Below are positions 31,457 through 42,676 of a stretch of 56,549 bases of DNA, in pieces (the first letter of the stretch is position 1; every line of letters begins with the position of its first letter). The stretch is from Salisapilia sapeloensis (taxonomy: Eukaryota; Oomycota; Peronosporomycetes; Peronosporales; Salisapiliaceae): NCBI GenBank assembly GCA_023334545.1, contig JAADVB010000112.1, forward strand, positions 1-56,549, read 5' to 3'. The notes beneath the pieces are model-generated. The model did not search any database. It worked only from the letters and a program-made list of their open reading frames with translations, and was not told the origin of the DNA. Both the position numbers and the translations under genes were made by a program.

Positions 31457-32102
31457 GCTACTTTCGACGAGCTTTCGACGATTCGTGCAATAGAATTCGA
31501 GTCCAAGGTTGGATCCCTTCGACTAACACGCCAACGTTTGAGCGAGTCTTGCCTAGTAGACTTCTGGAAGTATACCTTGCCTTGATAACAAGCAACGGCT
31601 CTCCTCTACGGCGACAAAGCTTCCGTACAGAGAAAGAGATAGTGATTCTAACCTCTCCCCGGCCAACTGGTGGAAACTATGCTCGAGAGATGGGCATACT
31701 CAGCTCCAGTCAAAAAAGAAGGAGGGACGATCGGAACAAAGAGGGTCCACGGATCTTGAAAGGCTGTATTTGAAGAGACGCCTTGATCAGCTCGATGGCT
31801 GGAAACGCAACATAGATACCCGACCTAGCACATGCTTAAAGCTGGAAGACTATAGTTAAAATTGTCTATTTGCAGAATAGGAGCGGATATGCAGGGTTCT
31901 TGGTTTGTCATATACAGTCCTGTGCCCAGCTTTTACGTAGTAACTTCAAGTGGTTCGTAGGCAGCTTTCTATGTCGCTACGTCGAGTGACCTAGACCTGT
32001 AGCTATATGATCAGTCAAGTCGGAACGGGTGCGACCAAGTCGAATGTATTGATCTACCGACCTTTTAGGACAGACTAGATGTACTATTCTACACGCATAC
32101 TA
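31457..32102. other. Upstream region of the giant kinase
   Basis: About 650 bp between the kinase start and the stop of the GCP5-like gene, both on the minus strand. The plus ORF 31411-31773 overlaps the kinase 5' end and has no motif. No regulatory element is identified. Confidence 0.35.
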
Positions 32103-35100
32103 TCATCGTGTGTGCGGTCGAGTATAGAAATCATTGTAATTGAGTTGCTGGACAAGTTCGCTGACACCAGCAACCGCGCCCGTGGATTCCATGCTTGCAA
32201 GTATCCCCACTAGAAATCGTGCCTGACGAGAAAAATCATTTCCAATCGCATCCACTTCCCGAGCATCTTTCCACCAAGATGCATGTACATCACTAGCCTC
32301 TACATCACAATGCCGATCTAATGCATCCAAATATGTGTCGCAAACGCGTAGGAAGTGAAGGGATCGGTTCAAAGGTCCAAGGATATGGCGACGTAGTTGC
32401 TCATGCTAGCGACAAAACCGACATCAGCAGAGCATAATAGGACACACTACATAGGTGTCTACCTTGTCTAGCAGAAAGCTGTCGCACAGTAGCCGATTGA
32501 GATAGGCGTTATGCTCTTCATCCATCTACAAGCACGATAAAGAGTTCGTACGGAATGACAAAAGTAGATAAGAGGAAGGAGACTACAGACAGCAGCGAGA
32601 GAGGATGCATGGTGGATCTTGTCAAGTGTCTGCTGCCAGGACGGATGATCAATCTGTGATCGAAGGTAGGTCAAGAGTGACTTGACAAAGTGAAGCATCT
32701 CGTGCACGATCGCAAGAGGCTTTTGGACTTGCTTCGTCAATCTACACACATCCCATCTGGTTACAAGATCTTCACAAATGAGTCTTTAGTAAGTCAACGT
32801 ACATGGCAAAGCAGCGTCGTCGCCGAAGAGAGTGCTGGAACTATGCAATGCAGAAAAGGATCATGTAATTGAAGACTAGCTAGCTGTATAGATGGAGTGC
32901 ATACCTGAACGAGGCTTGCCTCCACTGCTTTGACTTGCAGAAGCTGAACGCTAAGGCAAGAATATTTTTGCATGACTTCTGGTCCAAGCAACGTTCGGAG
33001 TGACGGCGTCGAAGCGACTGTAAAATGTAGACATTCAAAGGCGCCCACATCGCTTTCTATACTCTTTGTCTGTTGCACCATCTTGGTCACATCCACTCGC
33101 AACGCAATTTCTTCTGCTATCTTTTCCTGTGTGTCACTCATGACATTCCTTTCGGCTTCCACATCTAGTATAATATCATGGTAGATAGCATCGAGCATTT
33201 CGCTTTTCGCCCATCGTGCTGTAGGAGACGCTATCTCTTGCAGCAGCCGACGACTAAATAAGCTTAAAACATCTTGCTAAAAAGCGTAGAAGGTGATTAT
33301 TGATACTTAGTAGATGAGTACTAGAGGAAAGAAGTACCTGTTGGAAGAGAACGAATGTACGTAAGGCATCCAGGTAGTCTGCATAGCCCAATTCATGAAG
33401 GAATCGATGGACGATGGTGGCATGTAGACCTGAAGAAATGCTTTGGATGGGCGCTAGTAGTGCCTTTTGCATCATTATCGTCACTGGCGTACGCATCCCA
33501 CTATATCGACAGTGTGTCACTACGCTGGCAAATGAGCTCTTCAAGGTACTTTGGTACGCATTACTCTCGTACACGTGCATTGTATGCAGTAAGGACTTAT
33601 TTCCGAATGCTTCTTTTAAAGTCGATCCGACTTCAGACATGACTTTTGGCAGATGCTCTGTTTGCATCTCATAGTCACCACTGGAAGCTCGTTCAACTCC
33701 TTGTCTGTCCTTGTACATTTCTGTACGTTTTGCAAGTAAAGAGTCATTTTCGTCTGCATTTTGAAAGATCTCAACGCGTAGATCAAAGCACAAGCGATCC
33801 AGCATCTCCAGGAATGGTTCCAACGAGCCTTGAAAAAGGTCCAACAGGACGTTATAATCGTTCCATTCACCCTCCAAGTCACTCGACTGGGATCCTGACA
33901 TCTTCAATGCTGTATACAGCTCATCGACAATTGTTTTATCAACGACAGTAGCCTCTATCTCTGTCAAGTTTTGCTTCGATAGGGATTGAAAGACGTGGTG
34001 AATTGTGGCTTGAAGCCACACAACAAAACGAAAGGCTGGACGGAGGTGAATACGTGCACCAAGTAATGTCGGAAGAAGAACATTTTCTGAATCCTCCTCC
34101 TCATCTAGCATCTCCCGCTGAAGAACATGGATCTGTGACTGGATGGTAGTGGCCATTTGCTGCAAGGTATGGCCAAGACCCTCCCACACTACACTTTTGC
34201 TGTCGTTATGTAGTGTATGCGTTCTGGACAGGTTCGTAAAATCTCGTAAGAACTGGAAGCTGGAGATCGGAGGTAAAAAGAAGTTTAGTAAGCTACTAAG
34301 ACTTCCACTGGACAGATGAGAGAGACCAACAGTATCACAAAGGTACACACTCGTCATGGTAAAATCACCCTCAAACATCGTGTCGGACGATCGCTCAAAC
34401 GCGATGGGAGTAGTAGGAATACCGTTTAGAGCGCTAAATACTGCTAGTACTACATCACGCTCCGCAAGAACTTTTGTGGGTGCTTTTGAAAAGGACAAAG
34501 TACGCGTCACCTGGATATTTAGGTCGTTTGGCTCATCGAGTGCAAACGGTGGGTGATCACTCCTGGTTATAGACATTTCCTCTATCTCGTAGCTGTTTTC
34601 GGTAAGACCTGAAGAGTAGGCTGGATAAGCTACTTTGAGCTCTTGTTCTTGGTCTCTTTCATCTGCATCGCTTAAGTATTCGTCGATACTATCCATATCG
34701 CCTTCATGACTGCTGAAGCTGTCTTCGTTAATCGGATAAAGTGTCGGTTCGCCACTGACATCGGACCATTCGCTCCAGTCGTCCATATCATCCTCTTCAT
34801 TCCAAGCATTACGCCACTCTTCATCGACTGCAATTGCAACAAGTTCATTTTTCAGTCGATCTTCTTCCGTCTCGCTTGAATTAATTTCTTCCTCCACCTC
34901 TTCATAATTGTTTTCATGAAAGATCAAGTCTTCTGTAGCGGGTTCTGTCACCTCAAGCAATAATTTGGTGAGATTATAGTCACATACTTCAGCGAGTTCA
35001 AGTAGACGACTCGCTTCCTTCTCCATTCCATGTAGACGCCATTTGCGACCAATACCATGGACTTCATCCTTGACGTCCTGTGGCGTCGAATCAAGATATT

Positions 35101-35227
35101 TGTTATTGTAGACAGCTGCCAATGCCTCATCAACTTTGTCTTCATCATTCACTTCCAATTGAGTGCACAAAGTCGATACAAGAGGTCCCCAATGACGCTC
35201 AGCCCATGCCGGCGTCGCTCTTGACAT
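32103..35227 (-). CDS. Gamma-tubulin complex component, GCP5-like
   Basis: Six exons are inferred: 35227-33338, 33276-32905, 32834-32803, 32741-32591, 32525-32463 and 32405-32103, in phase, giving 936 residues. The start is ATG 35227 (MSRATPAWAERHWGPLV); the frame upstream opens with GTG only. The N-terminus is acidic and disordered (about 100-240). The GCP N-terminal grip region includes LDLFQGSLEPFLEMLDR, and the C-terminal half reads LDALRTFVLFQQ|QDVLSLFSRRLL, then AYLNRLLCDSFLLDK and GPLNRSLHFLRVCDTY. GCP proteins form the lateral lattice of gamma-tubulin ring complexes that nucleate microtubules at centrosomes and basal bodies. The layout suggests GCP5, though GCP4 and GCP6 are alternatives. 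The intron with donor GTCTGT (32590-32526) and the tandem acceptors near 32835-32841 are the least certain joins. Confidence 0.8.
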
Positions 35228-35699
35228 GTTGCGTTCAATTTTCGTGTCTACATGTCGCACGAATGTCGTTTGTATACAACTTCAATATCGCGTCTTCGAG
35301 CGACTTCATTGTGCCCATTAAAGCAGTCTTTGACTGCTCTTCCTTCCACATTACCATGCCAATAAGAACTACATCATACAATCATTGCTGTGAACAATCT
35401 AATTTCTCTAATACACATTGTTTCAGTCTATTTCTATTGATGTTCCGGTGTCGGATATGATATACTTAGAAGAAATTGAAGAAATCTATTTGGATAAACA
35501 AATCAAAATGTAATAAACCTTTTTCATTAAGAAGTAGAGCTACTCAGATCACCATGCGTTAGCTTACCTAAAGACTCATTCTAGATGACGTTTTTTTATT
35601 CGATCGCATCTCTCGCTTACATTTCCGACAGTTGGAAAAGTCTGGGTCATGTTTCTTGAGTCATCGAGTCACTACATCCTGATGCGCGCTTTCACTCGT
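35228..35699. other. Intergenic region between GCP5-like gene and ankyrin pseudogene
   Basis: About 470 bp, AT-rich, upstream of the GCP5-like gene and downstream of the ankyrin remnant. No ORF with recognisable content and no RNA gene is seen. Confidence 0.35.
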
Positions 35700-37633
35700 C
35701 TAAATCGTACTCGCCAAATATCTCTCCGGTCGGTTGCGATGGAGATAAACTAGAATATTCAAATGACCATTTAAGACCGCAAACTCAATTGCATACTATG
35801 AGCATCCTTCCGTTTGATTCTCGTTAAGAAACTTGACGGCATCTAGGCGTTCTACTCTGATGGCTAAATCCATCGCCTCACTCATCCCTAAATTTGTTTT
35901 TTCTCAACCACTCATCGACATAAAAAAAAGCCACGGCTAGACGCCTCGTAGTACGCTGCAATGGTGCACCCTTCAGACCGGTTCTCGTGGAGAAACTTGA
36001 CAATATCGAGATTTCCGCTGCCAGCTGCGCTATCCATGGCCTCTTGCGTGCACCCTTCAGTTCGATTAGCATGCAACCACTTGACCATTGGTAAGTGGCC
36101 ATGGCGACAAGCGCCATCCATAGCATCTTCAGTGCATCCATCATCCCGATTCTCATGTAGCCACTTGACGACATTCATGTGTCCGTAGGTTGCTGCCACG
36201 TCCATGATCACTTTTGTTGAAGAGATAGTTTCAGTCTTTAAGAGAAACTCGATCATTTTTAGATGACCATATACGGCAGCTTCTCGAGCACAGGACATTG
36301 CATCCGCTTTCCTTGTCTCCAAAAGAAAAGAAAGTGTTTCGATATCCGCATCTCGTATTGCTGCATCTCTTACATGATCTGTATTCGCATCTGGATGTAA
36401 AGCATAAAGTCCCTTTACCATTTCCAACCGATCATACGCTTCTACATCGTCCTTTAATACGCCAAGGAGATATGCTACGACATGCATTTGGCCACAATCG
36501 GCTGCGATTGATAGCATCGCTCGTTTGTTTCGCTCTAACACCTTTGGATAGTGCTCACTTAGCAAACGAATGGAGCCGAGATCACCGGCAGCAGCACCCT
36601 CATCGAGTCCAAGATAGGCGAAAGCATCTTGAGGTGGGGCCTTGGACAGCAGCCAACGCAGTACATTCACGCCCGGATTGCATCTTTTTCTATATAACAA
36701 GTCATGGATTGCTTTCTCCTGCTTGTCTGTTGTAAATTGTTCATACAGAAATTGGACGGTTTCCAACTGGTCTCTCGAAGCTGCCTCTTCAATCGCCCTT
36801 GTGTTTTCGAGCCTTTCTTCTCGATGAGTTAATAGCCACTTGATCGTTTTTATTTGACCGTTCCGAGCGGCCAGATCGAACATTTCAGGCAGATAGTCAC
36901 GCCCTCTTTTGGCCTTACGAGTGGATAGCCACTCGAGGATGTGGATGTGGCCATTCAAAGCCGCTCCTATCATCGCTTCAATCGTAAATCCTTCCTTTCG
37001 GTTTTCTTCTAGCCACTCCAATATATGCAAATGACCGTTCGTTGCAGCTCCATCCATAGCAGACCTTGTGCATCCTTCAATTCGATTTTGGTGGAGCCAT
37101 TGGACTAATTCTAAATGCCCTCCGGTGCAAGCATTGTCCATCGCATCGCATGTGGTGGTTTCACTGACGTCGTCTCCAAGTGAGCAGAGCCATTTAATCG
37201 ATTATAGCTGGCCTTATTTAGCTACGTTGTCTATGCAGCTGCGGGTGACCGATGTATATGGTTGACTGGCATACATCCATTTAGCTAAATCCAGATGCCC
37301 GTGGGCGGCAGCGGCTTCGATCGATCGATCTATAAATAACCAATGTGGACGAAAGGAAGTTAGAGTAGCAATTACTTCCGAGCGACTGTATTTGGCAGCG
37401 TTGATGACTGCATCATCCCACTCGCTACGAGGAATGGAGCACTCAACGAGTGTGTACCATCGCTGGAGAAGGTATATCGAGCCGTATTTACTCGCTTTCA
37501 AAATACGTATACTTGGGGATGGATCAAGGAAGGCAGTGATTAATTCAGCTATCTCGTCGCTTAGCGATGGAAACTGGAGCTGCTTGCTTTGAGTCACCAC
37601 ACTCGCGCAGATCAAGGGAGTGGGTACGAGCAT
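35700..37633 (-). pseudogene. Decayed WLHENR-type ankyrin-repeat gene
   Basis: From ATG 37633 the frame reads an N-terminal F-box-like or leader segment (ELITAFLDPSPSIRIL), then ankyrin repeats of the oomycete type (A-DxAAxxGHLxxVxWLHENRxEGCT). Two in-frame TAA stops interrupt one repeat (NVAK-stop-GQL-stop-SIKWL, about 37201-37215). Repeats then continue in the same frame for 409 codons. Near 35928-35935 a run of eight T shifts the frame (ASSRGFF continues in the next frame as FYVDEWLRKN). A second shift in the A-rich run near 35900 leads to MDLAIRVERLDAVKFLNENQ, a TAG, and a last repeat GHLNILVYLHRNRPE. No intron explains the stops. The family is known to be expanded in oomycetes. It may have been active recently, as repeat residues remain well conserved. 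Confidence 0.78.
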
Positions 37634-38362
37634 TACGCTTCTCAAATGCTGTTTGGTTGAAAATAGCTACAAATTAGACGAATAGCTACATGTACGCTTT
37701 TCTTGAAGTTGTATTAAAGTGGGATACGAACTTCTCTTCCAAGTTTCCGGAACTTCAATGACAACCAAAATGCAAGTTACTCGACTGCACGACCTCTTTT
37801 GTGTATTATAGACAACTTGACGTTGATAACTTATATTGATTGGATGGTCCGAGCAGGTATTTACTTCAGCTCCATTATCTAGCATAATGTGCATTTACCC
37901 AGGTGTTGCGAGCCTCAAGAGGATGCAGTAATCCATTTAAGATGAAGAGCTAAAATTCGCGGGAAGGTGCCACTAGTCTATTCAGCATAGCTTGGTCGTT
38001 TAAACAACGATGTACAGCGCTAGCAATACAACTGCTTAGATTATTCATTGTGAAAGTTTTCGCTTCGGTACACATTTCGGTGATGTAGAATAATCTTCGA
38101 CAGTGCAGAGGCCATGCGAACTTTACCAGATCTATAAAAGCGGTGATAGAGCATACACGATCAATGTATATGTTGCGTACATCAGTGCCACTTATAGCCT
38201 GTATCTATCTTTTGAGCAGGTTGGAACATATTTAAATTCAGAGTTACTACTCAAATGCTTGGATGCATATATATAGTAAGGAAAGACCAGTAAACCATAT
38301 TTCGTTAGGAAGAGTACTACGGATGTGCACATATTCTCTTGGTCTATAAGCTAACTATTGAT
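37634..38362. other. Intergenic region between Era and ankyrin pseudogene
   Basis: About 730 bp, AT-rich, with no convincing ORF; a 75-codon minus frame (37667-37894) has no motif. Alternating purine-pyrimidine sequence around 38260-38280 (catatatatag) and poly-A or poly-T runs are ordinary for an intergenic region. Confidence 0.35.
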
Positions 38363-40008
38363 CTAGACGCGCACGCGCACGTTCAAATAGAGATGAATGG
38401 GTCGTTTAAGCAACTGTTCAATCTCCTTTCTCGCCGCAACTCCCACTGCTCGAACAGAGTCTCCATTGTGCCCAATAACCATCCGGCGCATGCGAGATGA
38501 AGGTACCTAATTCCATCAATTAGTTGTATTCTTCCATTCATCTTTGCGCACTTCACACGTACAAATAGGTCCTGATCGATCCTGAGACTATTATCCTTGA
38601 ACTTGGTCCATCCACTACAGTCTCATAAGGTCAAAGCTATGCCATATACCTAGGTATGAGTGCTGTACATACATATTCTCTTGCTGAATGGCATACGGAA
38701 TCTCCTGATTAAACCTTCGGAACAAATTGCCTCGAATGATTTCACTCACGAGTTCCACATCCGACTGATTGGATCGCATGGATGAATGGTAGTTCCATGG
38801 TTTTGAAAGTGCCATTGATCCCAACCTCTTCTTCAGAACGTCGATTCCAGTTCCTTTCTTTGCTGATATCCGCATGACATTCTCTTCGCCGATAAGTTCC
38901 TCCACATCCATACCCAACGCGCTCGACTCTTTCTCGTAGTCATTCTTATCGTACACTCGTTTCACAAGATCAGATACTTGACGCATTTTAATCGAAGCGT
39001 TCATAAGCTCCTTTCGCGACACGACTAGATCCCACTTGTTGAACACGAGGAGTGTCGGGATGGCAGATTGCGCCGACGACGTCAATACTTTTTCAATCGC
39101 GTCCAACGCATCATTCTCCAGGCGTTTCACGGCGTCAATGACCAAGAGAGATAGATCCATACCGTCCGACACGGTCTCATTCGCAGTCGTAACGAGCGAT
39201 CGCACGTATGTATGACTCTCCCTAGACAAGGCGTTAACAGATGCAGACAAGATTATGGATTGTGTGCTCGTACTTTGGTTTGATAAGACCCGGTGTATCG
39301 TAGAAACAGATCTGAGTATCGTCCTGGGTGAAAATGCCTAGCACTTGCTCCCGAGTCGTATTGTATTTTGTAGATACGGCTGAAATCTATGCACAATTAA
39401 TATTAGATAATGCTTAATGGTAAACTATGCATGCAACGTACATTGACGTCCAGTAGGCTGTTCATGAGTGAGGATTTGCCTGCGTTTGGTCGACCTAGGA
39501 CAGCAACATCCAGACCTTTGGGATTCGGAGGTTCATCTGGGATAAGCATATCACGATTACGAGCGTGATCAGACGCTGACTTCATGTTTACAAAGTGCTT
39601 TTGCGTGGCTGCGACCGGAACACGCTGTGGCACTCGGTTCTTAGACGGCGCTTCCTCCTTTGCCTCTTTCGTTGGTGCAGCATCATCTAGCGGTAGCAAG
39701 CCAAGTCGTTGCATTCGTCGCCGGTTCTCAGTCTCCTTCATTTGTTTCTTCGAGACTCTACGAGGTTCTCGAGCGACCGAGTTCTGTCGCAACGTCTCCC
39801 ATCTCTTCTCGAGATCATCTTCCGGTGTCTCTCGACGGTCTTTCCGAGGTTCTCGTGTCTTTTCAGAAGACTGGCGATAGCGTGATGATGAAGTATATCT
39901 GCACGTACGCCATGCCAAGTTGGAAGTTGGCAAAGCATTGACAGACCGACGTACAGACATAAATCGCTGCATGCTGGATGTATCAATTCGACCAACTTTG
40001 ATTGGCAT
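38363..40008 (-). CDS. ERAL1: Mitochondrial Era-type GTPase (ERAL1) with frame break in KH domain
   Basis: Five exons are inferred: 40008-39442, 39386-39274, 39221-38673, 38614-38563 and 38507-38363. The N-terminus is Arg/Ser-rich and nearly free of acidic residues (MQRFMSVRRSVNALP), like a mitochondrial presequence. GTPase motifs: GRPNAGKS (about 172-179), YNTTREQ (G2), FYDTPGLIKPK (G3, Asp about 220), VFNKWDLV (G4), SAKKG (G5). The KH domain follows: NQEIPYAIQQEN, IDQDLFVPSSRMRRMVIGHNG. Era binds small-subunit rRNA and helps mature the (mitochondrial) ribosome. At 38457-38465 (minus strand GGAGAACTC) one extra base shifts the frame. The expected continuation SVRAVGVAARKEIEQLL reads in another frame to TAG 38365-38363, while the literal frame stops at 38420-38418. 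An assembly error is likely. Confidence 0.85.
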
Positions 40009-40193
40009 CGGCTTTGTGGTACACTATGGGTCCTTTTCTATGATTCTATAGGTGTTAATAATTTGGGACATGTGGAAAAAGTGAGTTGTTTACGCGAACA
40101 CAAAAATCCTGAAAGGCTGTAAAGGAAGAGATGTAGCTATCAGTTCCACCCGTTTGCCACCTACTACAATCCTATTTTCCAAGAAGCACAGCG

Positions 40194-41270
40194 ATGTACC
40201 CGACGCTGATTCATGCAACAAAAACCACACATGGATTCGACCTGCTACCTTCCGAAGTTATGAAGAATATGGCGAGTTATCTGACTGGCGTCGATCTGTT
40301 CCAGCTTTCGCATGTGAATCAGTGGACATTTGCAATTATCAGTCAAAGCGATATGTGGCAAGGACGCATTCAGTCGTCTTCTCAAGATGCTAGGAAGGAA
40401 TATGTGTCTACTCGATCGTTGTATTTTGACGCGAGCAAGTATTACAAGGATATGCTGTATGAAGACTGTCCGGCCGAGGAGCGACATGGTGGTTGCATTG
40501 ACATCGCAGCCTTGAATAATAACGACAACAACTCGAATCTCTTCTGGATCAGCACTTCCTTGAGCTCGTGGGGTAGAAATTTCGCCTTTACGATGTGGTT
40601 TAGCATTCCTTCAACAGCCAAGAAGCAGCCAAGCATTCTATTGGGATCCCAATCAACTTCCTTCCGGAATCACCAGAGTCCTGTCGAACACCATTCGATT
40701 GTCTTCTTTGATGCTGATAATAATCTCTATTGCAGCGTCATCGATCGGTCTCAGTCTCCAGTAGGAAAGATCGAAAATGATATATGGTATCACCTTGCAC
40801 TCTCGTATGATGGACACAAGCAACAGGTGTATTTAAATGGCAAAATGGTAAATGAGCGCTACGGCATCTTGCCACTAGACGGTGCTCGATACACACAACT
40901 CGGCACAGGATTCGTGTGTGGATCCGAAGCTGCGTGTGAAGAGTGCTCTTATCGTATACCAAGTTGTATCCGAAGTTCGAAACCGACATGGCGATCATTC
41001 ACGGGGTACCTACGCCAGTTTGACCTGTATGAACGACCCTTGCGTCTGGATGAAGTAGAGAGCTTGACAATGGGGCTCTTAACAAGCAAGCTGTTGCCGG
41101 ACATGCAGTTCGATCTGAAAGAATGCCTCGAGGGATTCTCTCCTCTAGAAAATATCGAGAAGAGGATTACGACTGCACCACCGGAAGGCGTGGTGGAATA
41201 CATGCAGCGAAAACCAAGTGAGTCATTAAAGGATAAGATACTACGCTGGTGGAAGCTTTTATCGAACTAG
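40194..41270 (+). CDS. F-box-like protein with LamG/concanavalin-like domain
   Basis: A 358-residue single-exon protein from ATG 40194. Residues about 15-60 resemble an F-box (FDLLPSEVMKNMASYLTGVDLFQLSHVN), the Skp1-binding motif of SCF ubiquitin ligases. Residues about 85-290 look like a laminin-G/concanavalin jelly-roll: WGRNFAFTMWFSIPS, SIVFFDADNNLYCSV, then the family-typical DIWYHLALSYDGHKQQVYLNGK, ending FTGYLRQFDLYERPL. Such domains bind carbohydrate or protein ligands. No signal peptide is present, so the protein is intracellular, consistent with a substrate receptor of an SCF complex. The F-box call is moderate and the LamG call is good. It is divergent from ERAL1 (185 bp) and convergent with the small gene at 41354 (83 bp). 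Confidence 0.7.
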   Translation: MYPTLIHATKTTHGFDLLPSEVMKNMASYLTGVDLFQLSHVNQWTFAIISQSDMWQGRIQSSSQDARKEYVSTRSLYFDASKYYKDMLYEDCPAEERHGGCIDIAALNNNDNNSNLFWISTSLSSWGRNFAFTMWFSIPSTAKKQPSILLGSQSTSFRNHQSPVEHHSIVFFDADNNLYCSVIDRSQSPVGKIENDIWYHLALSYDGHKQQVYLNGKMVNERYGILPLDGARYTQLGTGFVCGSEAACEECSYRIPSCIRSSKPTWRSFTGYLRQFDLYERPLRLDEVESLTMGLLTSKLLPDMQFDLKECLEGFSPLENIEKRITTAPPEGVVEYMQRKPSESLKDKILRWWKLLSN

Positions 41271-41353
41271 GAGGCAAATGATAATATATTCATTTTCATG
41301 TTGAACGCTAGACGCGATGAAAGGATTAAAAGATCCATAGACGGATAGAAGGC

Positions 41354-41608
41354 TCAGGCCGATACACCGCTGCCGGTCCACTTGCCTGTCATGCGGCGCT
41401 GGAGCACGGCGTGGGAGACACCATTACGTTCGCGGCGACCGCCGCGTACGTTGATCGAGTGATTCTCCGAGACACCAGCCTCACTCGCGTGAAGCATGTC
41501 CATGATTTCCTTGCAGTCACTCGACAACTTGTCCTTGTTCGTCAGTGAGTTGTACTGCTCGAGACACTCAGTCTTCGTCGGCTTGGTCTCAACGTGCACG
41601 GTGTTCAT
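41354..41608 (-). CDS. Small basic protein of unknown function
   Basis: An 84-residue ORF with ATG at 41608 (MNTVHVETKPTKTECLEQYN) and a TAG stop. It contains a short predicted helix with two Cys (ECLEQYNSLTNKDKLSSDCKEIM) and a basic Gly-Arg region (NVRGGRRERNG) near the C-terminus. I do not recognise the family. Arguments for coding: ATG start, balanced codon composition, position between two genes with normal spacing, and a 5' region shared divergently with PSMG3 (266 bp). The Cys spacing does not fit the twin CX9C class. It could be chance, but its start and flanks look like a real gene. Confidence 0.5.
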   Translation of the reverse strand: MNTVHVETKPTKTECLEQYNSLTNKDKLSSDCKEIMDMLHASEAGVSENHSINVRGGRRERNGVSHAVLQRRMTGKWTGSGVSA

Positions 41609-41874
41609 GGTGCTTTAGAAAGATCTCGTTGGGCTTGGAAGGGAAATCCGAAAGTGAGGAAGGAAAGAAACCTGGTGCTTCGCATTGTACCGTCTTTACA
41701 AGATCTCGCATACTAAAAGTAAGTGTCTTTGACATACCAAAAGCAACTTGAAGTGCTTAAATTTTACTTCAATATCCATTTAAAATTTCCACCAATCACA
41801 TGAACAATGCGAATGTTTGTAACCGACCGTTTTTTCTAACGGTTTGAAACGACCAGTGAAGTCAACAAATAGAA

Positions 41875-42407
41875 ATGGAGGAATCGTCGGCGCCGGCGCC
41901 TCTATCGACACGAAAAGTGCACAAGGTGTCCGTTATTAAACGCGTTTTCCACAAACTATTTCCTTAACCCACATGCGATGCTAGGAAATCAATGGCGTGT
42001 CGACGGAATTCGCTGTGACAGTGTTTGCCAATCGCATCTTTATCCTCGTGACGCAATTAGGCACCTTTGGCACGGTGGTATGCGTTTTCTGATTATACCA
42101 ACATTCAAATTTGCTCATGAGACGTAGCTCGAAGTATCGCAGCGAGAGACGATCAATGGCAAAACACAGCCAGAGGTGCATGTCCGATTAGGTCGTCGAG
42201 ATGATCCACTGTTGCTCGTGTACGGACGACAATTTCTAGAGCACTTTGGGTACTTTTACGCTATCATACTTGCACCTAGTCATAATCTTACAGATATGGC
42301 CTAGATCTCCACTGGGACTTCCAGTGTTAGCATCAATCGGACTAAAAGACCGATCCTCCAGCACTTTCGAGCAAGTCATGCAGACACTCCAAGCGCTGGT
42401 AGCATAG
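41875..42407 (+). CDS. PSMG3: Proteasome assembly chaperone 3 (PSMG3/PAC3)
   Basis: Four short exons (41875-41925, 41985-42077, 42128-42249, 42305-42407) join in phase to 122 residues, the same length as human PSMG3. The reading is EINGVSTEFAVTVFANRIFI, LVTQLGTFGTV, RLGRRDDPLLLVYGRQFLEH, then SPLGLPVLASIGLKDRSSS and EQVMQTLQALVA. The pattern of a first strand with V-x-T-x-F, then FILVTQ-G-x-GT and LGRDDPLLxVYxRQ, is that of PAC3, which with PAC4 helps assemble the 20S alpha ring. Introns are 50-59 nt. No exon exceeds 125 nt, so an ORF scan sees nothing and the longest open frame is antisense (42236-42619). The last acceptor chosen is gcctag at 42299-42304, because the earlier AG leads to a stop. 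Confidence 0.85.
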
Positions 42408-42676
42408 ACAGTAATAAATCGGAACATTGTGAATTTCACAAAGCAACAGCGTTCGCAAATTAGCAATTCAATCTCGGCTGCCTTCTTTGGTCCGCAAAAC
42501 ACTGCTCTGTCGGAATACAGCACGGAGGTGAAAATGTGGTAATTAAAGCAGACAGCACCTTCAGCTTGACACTCGAAAACTTGGGGAAAAAGCTGATTCC
42601 TCACGTCCGCTTCTACCATTCACAAGGAGGAGAGCACTTCGATATAAGTTACGCAGCAGGCTTCCCGTAATACGAG

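Noticed and set aside
37201-37260. Intron removing the two TAA stops in the ankyrin gene
   Set aside because: Possible donors (GTAGCT) and acceptors (GTCAG, GGAG) either shift the frame or give introns too short, and removal would delete conserved ankyrin residues.
42236-42619. Minus-strand 127-codon ORF as a gene
   Set aside because: It is antisense to the PSMG3 last exon, starts inside non-coding sequence and has no motif; the spliced plus-strand product matches a known family.
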